Of a stretch of DNA of 64,000 bases, positions 56,502 through 64,000 are shown piece after piece. Made by a program: the position numbers and the translations under genes. Each line of letters opens with the position of its first letter. Position 1 is the stretch's first letter. Origin of the DNA: Polyangium spumosum (GTDB lineage Bacteria > Myxococcota_A > Polyangia > Polyangiales > Polyangiaceae); contig NZ_WJIE01000005.1 in NCBI RefSeq assembly GCF_009649845.1, positions 558,001 through 622,000 on the forward strand. Reading direction: 5' to 3'. The notes under the pieces were generated by a model. It saw only the letters and a program-made list of their open reading frames with translations, was not told the DNA's origin and searched no databases.

Positions 56502-58199
56502 TCACTCGCATTTCACGAGAGGCGCGAGCGGCGCGAAATCCCACTCCGACAGGTTCATCTCGTCGTACGCCACGAGCTCCGACGTCAGGATCTGCGTGAT
56601 CTCGGCCCAGGTCTGCCCGAACTTGTTCGTCGCCGTGCCGCCCGTCTCCGCCACGCAGGCGAACTTCGTCGCCCCGCAAATCTCGAGCGCCTCGCAGCCC
56701 GGCGCCGCGGGCCCGAGCGCCACGAGCGCCGCGTCTCCATAAAGCGGCACCCCGTTCACCACGACGAGCGACACGTCCCTCGGCCTCGCCGCGAGCACCG
56801 ACTCGAACGGCACGCTCCCGTCGCCCGCGATCACCGTCACGTCCGCCTTTTTCCCGACCTCGAGTGAACCGAGCACGTCCGAGAGCCCCAGCGCCTTCGC
56901 CGCATTCACCGTCACCATCTGGACCAGCATCAACGGCGAGAGCACGTCCCCGAACGCCTCGTTGTCCACCCTGTCGGCGAAGCGCAATTCATCGAGCAGG
57001 TTCTGGCTGCCCCCGAGCGACCAATCCGGCGCGAGCGCCACGTTGATGCCCAGCGACATGGCCAAGGGCACGTTCGTCGTCTTCGTGAGGTCCGTCCCGC
57101 CGCCGTAGAGGAACACGTTCGAGCGCGGCGACCACACGAGGCTCATGCCCACGTCGGCCATCTTCGTGAACTCCGCCTCCCCGAACGCGGTCCCGTGCAC
57201 GATCGTCGTCTCGGGCGCGTAGAGGCAGCCGTCCGGCGTCGTCGCCGTCCCGAGCGTCGTGAACTGTTTCCTCGCCGTCTCGTCCACGCCCTCGCCGCAA
57301 TGCACGACGAACGCGTCGGTCTTGTCGCTGGCGAAATTCGCGCACACGGAATCGCCGCTCGAAGGCGGGAAGAGCACGGAGACCTGCACCTTGTCCGCGC
57401 CGAGGTCGTTGCTCTTTTGATCGATCGTCCTGGCGAGCGAACCATAACACGTCTTGTCGATCGGGTTCGCCGCGCCCGCGATGCTCGTCGTCCCGGCGAC
57501 GAGGCCCTTCATCTCGCCGTACTTGTTCATCTCGCAGCCGAAGCCCGGGTCGAGGTTCGGCGTCCCCTCGCCGTTCATGTATTGCTTCGCGTCGACCATC
57601 GCCTGGTAACGCGGCTCGTTCGGCCACTGGTTGTGGTTGCCGTACGGCTTCGAGGGGCTCCAGTCCGACTCGTCGAACATGTCGAACAGGATGTGGTTGT
57701 GCGTGTCGATCATCCCCGGCAGGATGATCCCGTTCGTCTCGACGACCGTCGCGTCCGCGGCGCCCGGCGCGTCCGCGCACGACGCGCCCACGCACGTCAG
57801 CGTGTCGCTCTCGATGAGCACCTCCCCCGCGAATGCCTTGTCCGGGGTGACCACGCACCCGACGAGCCGCAGCTTCCCGGGCATCCCGACCTTCGTCACC
57901 TCGGGCGGGCCCACCTCGGCCACGCAATCGGTCACGACCGGCGCATGCCCGCCGCCGCCGCCGGTGCCCCCGGCTCCGCCCATTCCGCCCGCGCCGCCCG
58001 TTCCGCCGGCGCCGCCCATTCCGCCCGCGCCCCCGGCGCCGCCCATCCCCGCGTCGCCGCCCGCTCCCCCCATGCCTCCCATGCCTCCATCAACGTCCAC
58101 CGGCAGGGGATTGCTCGGCGTGGGCACTTGCTCGTTCGAGCAACCGACCACCGAGACCAACCCAAGAGCCCAAAGGATGAAGGTTCGCGAGGAGGCCAC
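56502..58199 (-). CDS. Amidohydrolase lipoprotein with Gly-Met-Gly-Gly tether
   Basis: 565 residues: lipobox SVVGC, then about 50 residues of GGMGGAGG and GAGGTGG-type low-complexity tether, then an amidohydrolase domain. The metal motif HxH is intact in GIILPGMIDTHNHILFD; later His residues occur in TTIVHGTAFG, and the closing Asp is in NVALAPDWSLGG. The C-terminal extension has extra cysteines (GCEALEICGATKFAC). GTG start at 58199. It is a third amidohydrolase in the window, unrelated in position to the 51-54 kb pair. Substrate unknown. Confidence 0.8.
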   Translation of the reverse strand: MASSRTFILWALGLVSVVGCSNEQVPTPSNPLPVDVDGGMGGMGGAGGDAGMGGAGGAGGMGGAGGTGGAGGMGGAGGTGGGGGHAPVVTDCVAEVGPPEVTKVGMPGKLRLVGCVVTPDKAFAGEVLIESDTLTCVGASCADAPGAADATVVETNGIILPGMIDTHNHILFDMFDESDWSPSKPYGNHNQWPNEPRYQAMVDAKQYMNGEGTPNLDPGFGCEMNKYGEMKGLVAGTTSIAGAANPIDKTCYGSLARTIDQKSNDLGADKVQVSVLFPPSSGDSVCANFASDKTDAFVVHCGEGVDETARKQFTTLGTATTPDGCLYAPETTIVHGTAFGEAEFTKMADVGMSLVWSPRSNVFLYGGGTDLTKTTNVPLAMSLGINVALAPDWSLGGSQNLLDELRFADRVDNEAFGDVLSPLMLVQMVTVNAAKALGLSDVLGSLEVGKKADVTVIAGDGSVPFESVLAARPRDVSLVVVNGVPLYGDAALVALGPAAPGCEALEICGATKFACVAETGGTATNKFGQTWAEITQILTSELVAYDEMNLSEWDFAPLAPLVKCE

Positions 58200-58270
58200 G
58201 GGTCGAAGGTACAGGTTTTCCCCCCGAATGACACGACGTTTTTCGTGTCATCTCCGTGGCACGCGGCGCG

Positions 58271-59329
58271 TCAATCGGCCCTGCGCAGAGCCGTGAGGGG
58301 ACCTCGCAGCAGGCCACCCTCGAACCCTTCGTCGAGGAAGGCAGACCCGCCGCCCTTTTCCACCACGATTGCGTGAACGCCCTGGTCGGTCGCGACGAGC
58401 GCCCGGTCCCCGGCCACGCAGAGATCACGCGAGAAAAACGTACCTGCGCGACGAACCCGCCCCTCGAGCCCCACCTCGGTCACGCCGAGGACCACGTCCT
58501 CCTCACCGAGCGTCGCGATCCACAACGTATTCGTCGACAGCACGAGCGCCGCCCCGCCGAGCACCTCCGCCGCCTCGATCCGCTCGATCCCCGGCCCGAC
58601 CCCGAGCACCTCGGCCTGCCCCGCGCCCGCCGCATTCACTCGGCGCACTGCGAGATCACCGCCCGCGACGTCCCAGAGCAGCCCCGCCTCGCTCGACGTG
58701 GGCACGAATCGGGCCGTCGGCGGCTCGATGCTTGGAGCTCCAAGGGTCTGTCCGACCGTCACGATCACCTCGTCGCCCGCCAGCGTCCCCGACACCCGCA
58801 TCAATGTGTCGTCGTTCACGCCGTACGACAGCACCTCGATCCGCTCCCCCTCCCTCCACGCCGAAGCGGGCCGCGGCGCATAGGCCCCTTTTGCGATCTT
58901 CCCTTCCCGCAGCACCTTCCACCGGGGGCCGTACGTCGCCTGCTCGAACACCCAGAGCCCCTCGTTCGTCGCGAAGAGCGCCGCGCCCCCATCCACCCAG
59001 GCCGCGTGCGCGCACGCCCCCACCGCGCCCTCGTGCAGGGGACACACCCGGATCTCCCCGCCCGACGCGTCCTCGTTCTCCTCGAGCACCCATAACCGCG
59101 AGCCGTCCGGCGCCACGGTCACGTCCCGCGGCGTCCCTCCGCCCCCTTCCGCCGCGCTCGTCACGGCCCCCGTCGCCGCGTCGAAGACCTGGACCTCCCC
59201 GCCCACGCCAAACCCCACGACATACCACATCTCGGCTTCGGAAGAAATCTGTTTCACCTCCAACGGTTCATCCTGCCGACACGCCGACAACCCCAGAAGC
59301 CCGATTCCCAGCAACCATCCTCGCGTCAT
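58271..59329 (-). CDS. Propeller-type lipoprotein (predicted)
   Basis: 352 residues, lipobox GLSAC with a strong GGAGGGG ribosome-binding site before the ATG at 59329. The body has propeller-like strands (VTVAPDGSRLWVLEE, ALFATNEGLWVFEQ, ERIEVLSYGVNDDTLMRVSG, GLLWDVAGGDLAVRRVN, ALVLSTNTLWIATLG, ALVATDQGVHAIVVEKGGGS). No catalytic motif identified. It lies in a minus-strand run with the amidohydrolase lipoprotein downstream and the GYF protein upstream, 47 bp away. Confidence 0.65.
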   Translation of the reverse strand: MTRGWLLGIGLLGLSACRQDEPLEVKQISSEAEMWYVVGFGVGGEVQVFDAATGAVTSAAEGGGGTPRDVTVAPDGSRLWVLEENEDASGGEIRVCPLHEGAVGACAHAAWVDGGAALFATNEGLWVFEQATYGPRWKVLREGKIAKGAYAPRPASAWREGERIEVLSYGVNDDTLMRVSGTLAGDEVIVTVGQTLGAPSIEPPTARFVPTSSEAGLLWDVAGGDLAVRRVNAAGAGQAEVLGVGPGIERIEAAEVLGGAALVLSTNTLWIATLGEEDVVLGVTEVGLEGRVRRAGTFFSRDLCVAGDRALVATDQGVHAIVVEKGGGSAFLDEGFEGGLLRGPLTALRRAD

Positions 59330-59376
59330 GCCCCTCCATCGACGCGACCCCCGCGGCAGTTGCGTGAAATCGTCCT

Positions 59377-60189
59377 CTAGGGACAACGAATCCGCGTGGG
59401 CAATGGCTCACACCGCGCCACGCCTTTGTGCAACACGCAACACGCCTCATGCGCTCCGTGGCAGGGACAATCCTTCGGCTTCGTACCGTCCCCGCAGAGC
59501 ACGCCGCGTGTCTTCTCGAACTCGGCCTGATCGGCGCGCAGGAGCGGCAGCTCCTTCGACGAGAGCAGCGCGAGCGCCCGCGCCGCCTCGGGCTTTCGTT
59601 TCTCCGCCGCCGGCAGCGTCTCGAGCAGCGCCCGCGCCTTGCAAACCGCCACGCGCGCCTCCATCGCCGGGCCCGCGAGCGCCGCGCTCGCCAGCTTCAC
59701 GCGCTCGCTCGTGGAAAGGTTCGCGGCGTTCGCCGCCTCGATCGCCTCCTCGATCGCCTCCTCGATCGCGCCAGGCTCCGCCGCGCTCGGCGCCTCGGCG
59801 GGCGCCGGCTCCGCGCTCGCACTCGCCGCGCCCGTGCCTGCGCGCCATCGATCCTCGATCTCACGCACCAGCCCGTCCTTGTTCTCCGCGACATGGCCAT
59901 AAGCCACCACCGCGACCACCACGGAGGCGACCGCCACGGCGACCCGCACGAGCTCCATCCGCGTATATGCGAGCCACTTTCCGCGGCGCGGCATGTCCTT
60001 GCCTCGCGCGCTCCGCGCCACGAGCTCGTCCGCGAACGCGGGGTGATCGTCGAGCGCAATCCACGTCTCCAGCCCCTCCGGCCGCACGCGCGTCGCCGAG
60101 GGCAAGCCGCGCTTGATGGCCCAGAGCACGGCCTCCTCGCTCATCGGACCGATCGTCTTCTCGCCGTCGTGGAGCTCCCACCCGGGCAT
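59377..60189 (-). CDS. GYF_2-domain single-span membrane protein
   Basis: 270 residues: an N-terminal GYF_2 domain (WELHDGEKTIGPMSEEAVLWAIKRGLP, then TRVRPEGLETWIAL), one membrane helix (MELVRVAVAVASVVVAVVAYGHVA), and an Ala/Glu-rich helical extracytoplasmic part with a Cys-rich end (VLCGDGTKPKDCPCHGAHEACCVLHK). GYF-type domains bind Pro-rich sequences, and several neighbours in this genome have Pro-rich linkers. Adjacent to the ABC exporter gene on the same strand, 35 bp downstream of it. Role unknown. Confidence 0.75.
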   Translation of the reverse strand: MPGWELHDGEKTIGPMSEEAVLWAIKRGLPSATRVRPEGLETWIALDDHPAFADELVARSARGKDMPRRGKWLAYTRMELVRVAVAVASVVVAVVAYGHVAENKDGLVREIEDRWRAGTGAASASAEPAPAEAPSAAEPGAIEEAIEEAIEAANAANLSTSERVKLASAALAGPAMEARVAVCKARALLETLPAAEKRKPEAARALALLSSKELPLLRADQAEFEKTRGVLCGDGTKPKDCPCHGAHEACCVLHKGVARCEPLPTRIRCP

Positions 60190-60224
60190 GATCGCTCAAG
60201 TTACCACGGCTCGACGGTTGCGGC

Positions 60225-62078
60225 TCAAAGAACCTGCGCCCCTTCGGTCGTCGAGACCAGCGCCAATACGTTGACCGCCGCCCCGACGCGCTCGCCCGTC
60301 ACGCCGCCTTCGCGCCCCCCTTCGAGCTGCCGCTCCACGAGCCTCCGATACAGCCCGCCCTGCTGCATCAGCGTCGCGTGATCCCCGCTCTGCACGATCT
60401 TGCCGTCCTCGATCACCACCACCCGGTCCGCCCCCATCACCGTCGACAATCGGTGCGCGATGATCAGCGTCGTCCGGCCTCGCATCAATCGGTCGAGCGC
60501 CTCTTTCACGAGGTGCTCGCTCTCCGCGTCGAGCGCGCTCGTCGCCTCGTCCAGCACCAGGATCCGCGGATCTTTCAGCACCGCGCGCGCGATCGCCACC
60601 CTCTGCTTCTGCCCCCCGGAGAGCTTCACCCCTCGCTCGCCCACCAGCGTCGCGTATCCCTCCGGGAACTTCGAAACGAACTCGTGCGCGTTCGCCGCCC
60701 GCGCCGCCGCCTCCACCTCGGCCTCCGTCGCGGTTGTCCTGCCATACCGAATGTTGTCCGCCACGCTGCAAGAAAACAGCATCGGCTCTTGCGACACCAC
60801 CCCCACGTTGCGCCGCAGCCATTCCGGCGAGAGCTCCCGCAGGTCCTTCCCGTCGAGCGTGATCCGCCCCTCGCTCGGATCGTACAGGCGCAAGAGCAAG
60901 GCCGCGATCGTCGATTTCCCCGAGCCCGACGGGCCCACGAGCGCCACCACCTCGCCCGGCGCGATCGTGAGGTCGAGGCCCCGCAGCACAGGAAGATCCT
61001 TTCGCGATGGATAAACGAAGCTCACCTTCGAGAGCTCGATTCCGCCCTCCACCACCTCGGGCCGCGCGCCCTCGGCGAGCGGAATCGCGGGCGGGCGATC
61101 GATCAGCTCGAACACCCGCTCCGCCGCGCCCGACGCCCGCATCAGGTCCGCCCAGAGCTCGCTCATCCCGCCCAGCGAAAACGCCACCATCAACGTGTAA
61201 ATCAGGAACGACGTCAGGCCGCCGGGCGTCATCTCGCCCTGCGCGACGAGCCGCCCGCCGTACCACAACACCAGCGCGAGCGCCGCGAACGCCGCGAACG
61301 ACGAGACGCTCATGAAGACCGAGCTCGTCACGATGCGCCGCCATACCACCGCGAACGCGTCCCATACCGCCGACGTGTATCGATTCGCCTCCGTCCTCTC
61401 CGCGGCGAACGCCCGCACCGTCCGGATGCCCGCGATCGTCTCCTCGGCGACCTCGTTCGCCCGGGCGAGCGCGTCCTGCGCCTCCCGCGACAGCTTGCGC
61501 ACGCGGCGCCCATACGCGACGGCCCCGAGCGCCACCGGCGGTACCACCCCGAGCATCACCGCCGTGAGAATGGGCGACGTGTACACGAGGAAACCGACGC
61601 CGCCGAGCACCTGCGCCGCGAAACGCAGGCCCATCGAGATGTTCACGCTCACCGCGTTTTGCACGAGCGTGGTATCCGCGGCGAGTCGGCTCGTGAGCTC
61701 GCCCGTCTTGCGCTCGTCGAAAAAGGCGATCTCCTGCGCGAGCAGGTGCTCGAACAGATCACGCCGGAGGCGCGTCACCACCCGCTCGCCCGCGCTCGTG
61801 AAAAGCACGAACCGCAGCGCCGTCGTCGTCGCCTGCACGGCCGCCAGCGCGACCAGCGCCAGGGCCGCCCGATCGATCGTCCAGAACCCGTCCGCCTTGC
61901 CCACCGCGCGGTCCAGGATCACCCGGAACGCCTGCGGCACGAGCAGGCCCATCAGCGTCCCGATGACGAGGAACAAGGTCCCGGCCGCGAGCCGGGCGAC
62001 CTCCGGGCGAGCGAGCCCGAGCAAGCGGCCCAGGGACATGTTCGTCGGAGGGGCGGGTTTGTCCGGATCGGAGCCCAT
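60225..62078 (-). CDS. MsbA-type ABC transporter, fused membrane and ATPase domains
   Basis: 617-residue half transporter: six predicted membrane spans (about 20-310) followed by the nucleotide-binding domain. Walker A ALVGPSGSGKSTIA, Q-loop VVSQEPMLF, signature VKLSGGQKQRVAIARA, Walker B ILVLDEATSALD, and the H-loop in IIAHRLSTV are all intact. Belongs to the lipid or multidrug exporter (ABCB/MsbA) group; it needs a dimer to work. Substrate unknown. The Ku gene ends 53 bp upstream on the same strand. Confidence 0.92.
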   Translation of the reverse strand: MGSDPDKPAPPTNMSLGRLLGLARPEVARLAAGTLFLVIGTLMGLLVPQAFRVILDRAVGKADGFWTIDRAALALVALAAVQATTTALRFVLFTSAGERVVTRLRRDLFEHLLAQEIAFFDERKTGELTSRLAADTTLVQNAVSVNISMGLRFAAQVLGGVGFLVYTSPILTAVMLGVVPPVALGAVAYGRRVRKLSREAQDALARANEVAEETIAGIRTVRAFAAERTEANRYTSAVWDAFAVVWRRIVTSSVFMSVSSFAAFAALALVLWYGGRLVAQGEMTPGGLTSFLIYTLMVAFSLGGMSELWADLMRASGAAERVFELIDRPPAIPLAEGARPEVVEGGIELSKVSFVYPSRKDLPVLRGLDLTIAPGEVVALVGPSGSGKSTIAALLLRLYDPSEGRITLDGKDLRELSPEWLRRNVGVVSQEPMLFSCSVADNIRYGRTTATEAEVEAAARAANAHEFVSKFPEGYATLVGERGVKLSGGQKQRVAIARAVLKDPRILVLDEATSALDAESEHLVKEALDRLMRGRTTLIIAHRLSTVMGADRVVVIEDGKIVQSGDHATLMQQGGLYRRLVERQLEGGREGGVTGERVGAAVNVLALVSTTEGAQVL

Positions 62079-62131
62079 GATCCGGCGCTTTTACCACGGA
62101 GCCCGCCCGCGGACGACGCTGCTCGGCTTCT

Positions 62132-63022
62132 TTATCCTGCTTTCCGCACGCGCTCGCGCGGCGCGCGCCTCGGCGCGGCCTTCTTCAACGCCGGCCGCGG
62201 TCCCTCCTCCTCGGCCGGCGCCTCCTCGGCGGCGGGGGCGGGCTTCTCCTCCTTCTTTCCGGCCAGGCTCTGCTTGAGCGCCTCGAACAGATCGATGATC
62301 TGCGCCTGCGGCTCGGCCGGCGGCAGCGAGATCTCCTGCCCTGCCACCTTCTTCTCGATGAGGCCCGTCAGCCGATCTTGATATTGGTCGTGGAAATTCT
62401 CCGGGTGGAACGCGTCCGCCGACAGCTCGCCGATGAGCCGGTCCGCGAGATCCTCCTCCTGCGGCCGGAACTCCACCTTCGCCGCCGGCGCGACCTCCTC
62501 GAACGGCCGCACCTCGTCCGCGTAATACACCTGGTGCATGATGAGCCCGCCCTTGTATGGCCGCAAAAGGACGAGCTGATCCTTGCCGCGGGCGCCATAC
62601 CGGCCCACCGCCATCTTCTTCGTCCGCGCCATCGCGTCGGCGAGCAGCTTGTACGCCCGTCCGCCGCCCTTGTCCGGGCCGAGGTAATTCGTCTTGTCGA
62701 CGTAAAGCAGGTCGACGGTCTCTGCCGGGACGAACTCGACGATGTCGATCCGCTCCGTCCGCTCGGCGCGCACCGCGTCGAGGTCCTCGTCCGTCACCTC
62801 GACGTATTGCTCCCGCGCGTACTCGAAGCCCCGCATCGTGTCCGATCGCTCGATCACCTCGCGGTCGTACGGACAGTACAGCTGTTGTTTGACGCGGGTC
62901 CCGCATTTCTTGTGAAGCATGTGGAAACCGACGCCGTGGGAAGACGTGGCCGTGTACATCTTGACCGGAATGGAAACCAGGCCAAACGAGATGGTCCCCG
63001 TGCCCGTGGATCGCGCAGCCAT
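62132..63022 (-). CDS. Ku protein, NHEJ DNA-end binding
   Basis: 296-residue bacterial Ku core: TGTISFGLVSIPVKMYTATS, FHMLHKKCGTRVKQQLYCP, VEFVPAETVDLLYVDKTNYLGPDK, AYKLLADAMARTKKMAVGRY, LRPYKGGLIMHQVYYADEVRP, then a Lys/Ala/Pro-rich C-terminal extension. It forms a homodimeric ring around broken DNA ends and recruits LigD. The start at 63022 leaves only 30 bp to the divergent LigD start; an in-frame ATG at 63040 would leave 12 bp and is less likely. Confidence 0.95.
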   Translation of the reverse strand: MAARSTGTGTISFGLVSIPVKMYTATSSHGVGFHMLHKKCGTRVKQQLYCPYDREVIERSDTMRGFEYAREQYVEVTDEDLDAVRAERTERIDIVEFVPAETVDLLYVDKTNYLGPDKGGGRAYKLLADAMARTKKMAVGRYGARGKDQLVLLRPYKGGLIMHQVYYADEVRPFEEVAPAAKVEFRPQEEDLADRLIGELSADAFHPENFHDQYQDRLTGLIEKKVAGQEISLPPAEPQAQIIDLFEALKQSLAGKKEEKPAPAAEEAPAEEEGPRPALKKAAPRRAPRERVRKAG

Positions 63023-63052
63023 GCGCGTCGATCCTTGCAAAGGTCGTGGACG

Positions 63053-64000
63053 ATGCCGGAGGACCCTGTGGACGGATCAGCGAAGCTCGACGCGTACCGG
63101 AAAAAGCGTGATCCCGGGCAAACGCCCGAGCCCTTCGCCGCCCCCGCCGGCTCGCCCGGCGAGACGACGGAGGGCGCGTACGTCGTGCACCTGCACGACG
63201 CTCGCCGCCGCCATTACGACCTGCGCCTCGAGGTGGGCGGCGCGCTCGAGAGTTTCTCCGTGCCGAAGGGCCCCACGCTCCATCCGGGCGAGCGCCGCCT
63301 CGCCGTCCGCACCGAGCCGCACCCGATCGAATATCTGCATTTCGAGGACGTCATCCCCGAGGGCAATTACGGTGCCGGCCCCATGATCGCCTGGGACACC
63401 GGTAGCGTCCGGTACCTGGGCGAACCTGCCGAAGAACAGTTACGCAAGGGCAAACTCGAGTTCGAGCTCTCGGGCCACAAGCTCCACGGCCGCTTCCTCC
63501 TGGTCCGCCTGAAGGACTCCGAGAAAGACTGGCTCCTCTTCAAGAAACACGACGCCTTCGCGGATCCCGGCCGCGACATCGTCCAGGAAAAACCTCGCTC
63601 CGTCCTCTCCGGCCTCGACGTCGCCGAGCTCGGCCACGCGAAGGACATCGAGGGCGAGCTCCTCTCCCGCGCCGAGGCCCTCGGCGCCCCCACGGGTTCC
63701 ATCGAGACGAACATGGTCCCCATGCGCGCCTGCCCCGCCCCGAAGGGCTCGCTCGGCTCGGACTACGTCTTCGAGCTCAAGCTGGACGGCGTCCGCTGCA
63801 TTGCCCGGAAAAACGGCTCGGACGTCCTCCTCCAGTCGCGCACCCTCCGCGACGTCTCGCGTGTCTATCCCGAGGTCGCGCGCGCCGTGCACAAACTCCC
63901 CGCCGCCCGCCTCGTCCTCGACGGCGAGCTCATCGCCCTCGACCAGGCCGGGCAGCCGAGCTTCCAGCGCCTCGCCCAGCGCATCCACCTCGCGAGGGGC
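63053..64000 (+). CDS. ligD: ATP-dependent DNA ligase D, 5-prime part (truncated by window end)
   Basis: The first 316 residues of LigD. The N-terminal 3-prime phosphoesterase domain (about 40-210) has the conserved pattern YVVHLHDARRRHYDLRLEVGG with catalytic His and Asp residues, plus EPHPIEYLHFE and a downstream PKGP. From about residue 238 the ligase domain begins, with motif I ELKLDGVR in which Lys243 is the nucleotidylation site. The domain order is phosphoesterase then ligase; whether a polymerase domain follows is beyond the window. ATG at 63053. Divergent from Ku with 30 bp between starts, an NHEJ pair with a shared control region. Confidence 0.92.
   Translation, partial: MPEDPVDGSAKLDAYRKKRDPGQTPEPFAAPAGSPGETTEGAYVVHLHDARRRHYDLRLEVGGALESFSVPKGPTLHPGERRLAVRTEPHPIEYLHFEDVIPEGNYGAGPMIAWDTGSVRYLGEPAEEQLRKGKLEFELSGHKLHGRFLLVRLKDSEKDWLLFKKHDAFADPGRDIVQEKPRSVLSGLDVAELGHAKDIEGELLSRAEALGAPTGSIETNMVPMRACPAPKGSLGSDYVFELKLDGVRCIARKNGSDVLLQSRTLRDVSRVYPEVARAVHKLPAARLVLDGELIALDQAGQPSFQRLAQRIHLARG

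Overview
The window is a single continuous stretch of very GC-rich (about 70%) bacterial chromosome. Its gene content points to a myxobacterium of the Polyangiales/Sorangiineae type (Polyangium or Sorangium relatives). The signs are four Hanks-type Ser/Thr kinases or pseudokinases with proline-rich linkers, PEGA-domain and TPR proteins, and many lipoproteins with Gly/Ser-rich tethers. Cys-rich repeat proteins, paired secreted amidohydrolases and extreme GC at third codon positions fit as well. I see no insertion sequence, prophage, integrase, CRISPR array or rRNA. The taxonomic call is an inference from family content.

Layout. 1-13 kb: a DUF1343/NamZ-type muramidase, a pseudokinase next to an active kinase, then a long minus-strand run (purN, an FAD oxidoreductase, a PEGA protein, rsmD, an EF-hand lipoprotein, truA, HtrA protease), a propeller protein and a soluble kinase. 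13-20.7 kb: small lipoproteins, a PAP2 phosphatase, miaA, an unknown lineage protein, an M14 carboxypeptidase and a GT-C glycosyltransferase. 20.7-23.5 kb: a three-gene copper-type operon of MbnP, MbnH (diheme, MauG-like) and a lipoprotein. 23.7-34 kb: a lipoprotein with three tandem DsbA domains, a Cys-rich repeat lipoprotein, a GCS2-family ligase, a deoxynucleoside kinase, a lone receiver protein, and a PlsC acyltransferase coupled to nadA. 34.1-34.5 kb: a 21-bp satellite array. 34.5-44 kb: an unknown helical protein, an isochorismatase followed by a 40-residue ORF, an ABC1/UbiB kinase-like protein, selD, a kinase/TPR-PEGA/propeller operon, and guaB.

45-46.4 kb is a housekeeping island: two tRNA-Ser genes with a terminator, then rplM-rpsI with a recognisable sigma-70 promoter and a terminator. 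46.5-51 kb: a STAS-like protein, an M23 peptidase, a TPR protein and a DUF2062-methyltransferase fusion. 51-54.4 kb: a tightly overlapping operon of a canonical amidohydrolase, an amidohydrolase-like partner without the metal HxH motif, and a small membrane protein. It is followed by an array of 42-bp hairpin repeats. The right end holds a LamG-like lipoprotein, a DUF938 methyltransferase, another amidohydrolase lipoprotein, a GYF_2 membrane protein, an ABC exporter, and a divergent Ku/LigD pair (NHEJ repair) whose ligase runs off the window.

Genes are packed tightly. Eleven of the thirteen convergent junctions are 27 bp or less, several with shared or abutting stop codons. The two longer ones carry either a classical terminator (46.4 kb) or the hairpin array (54.4 kb). 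The best candidates for undescribed biology are the 21-bp array at 34.1 kb, the 42-bp hairpin array, the pseudokinase/kinase pair, the triple-DsbA lipoprotein, and the third gene of the MbnPH operon. Starts were chosen from ribosome-binding sites, signal peptides and overlaps, and are predictions.
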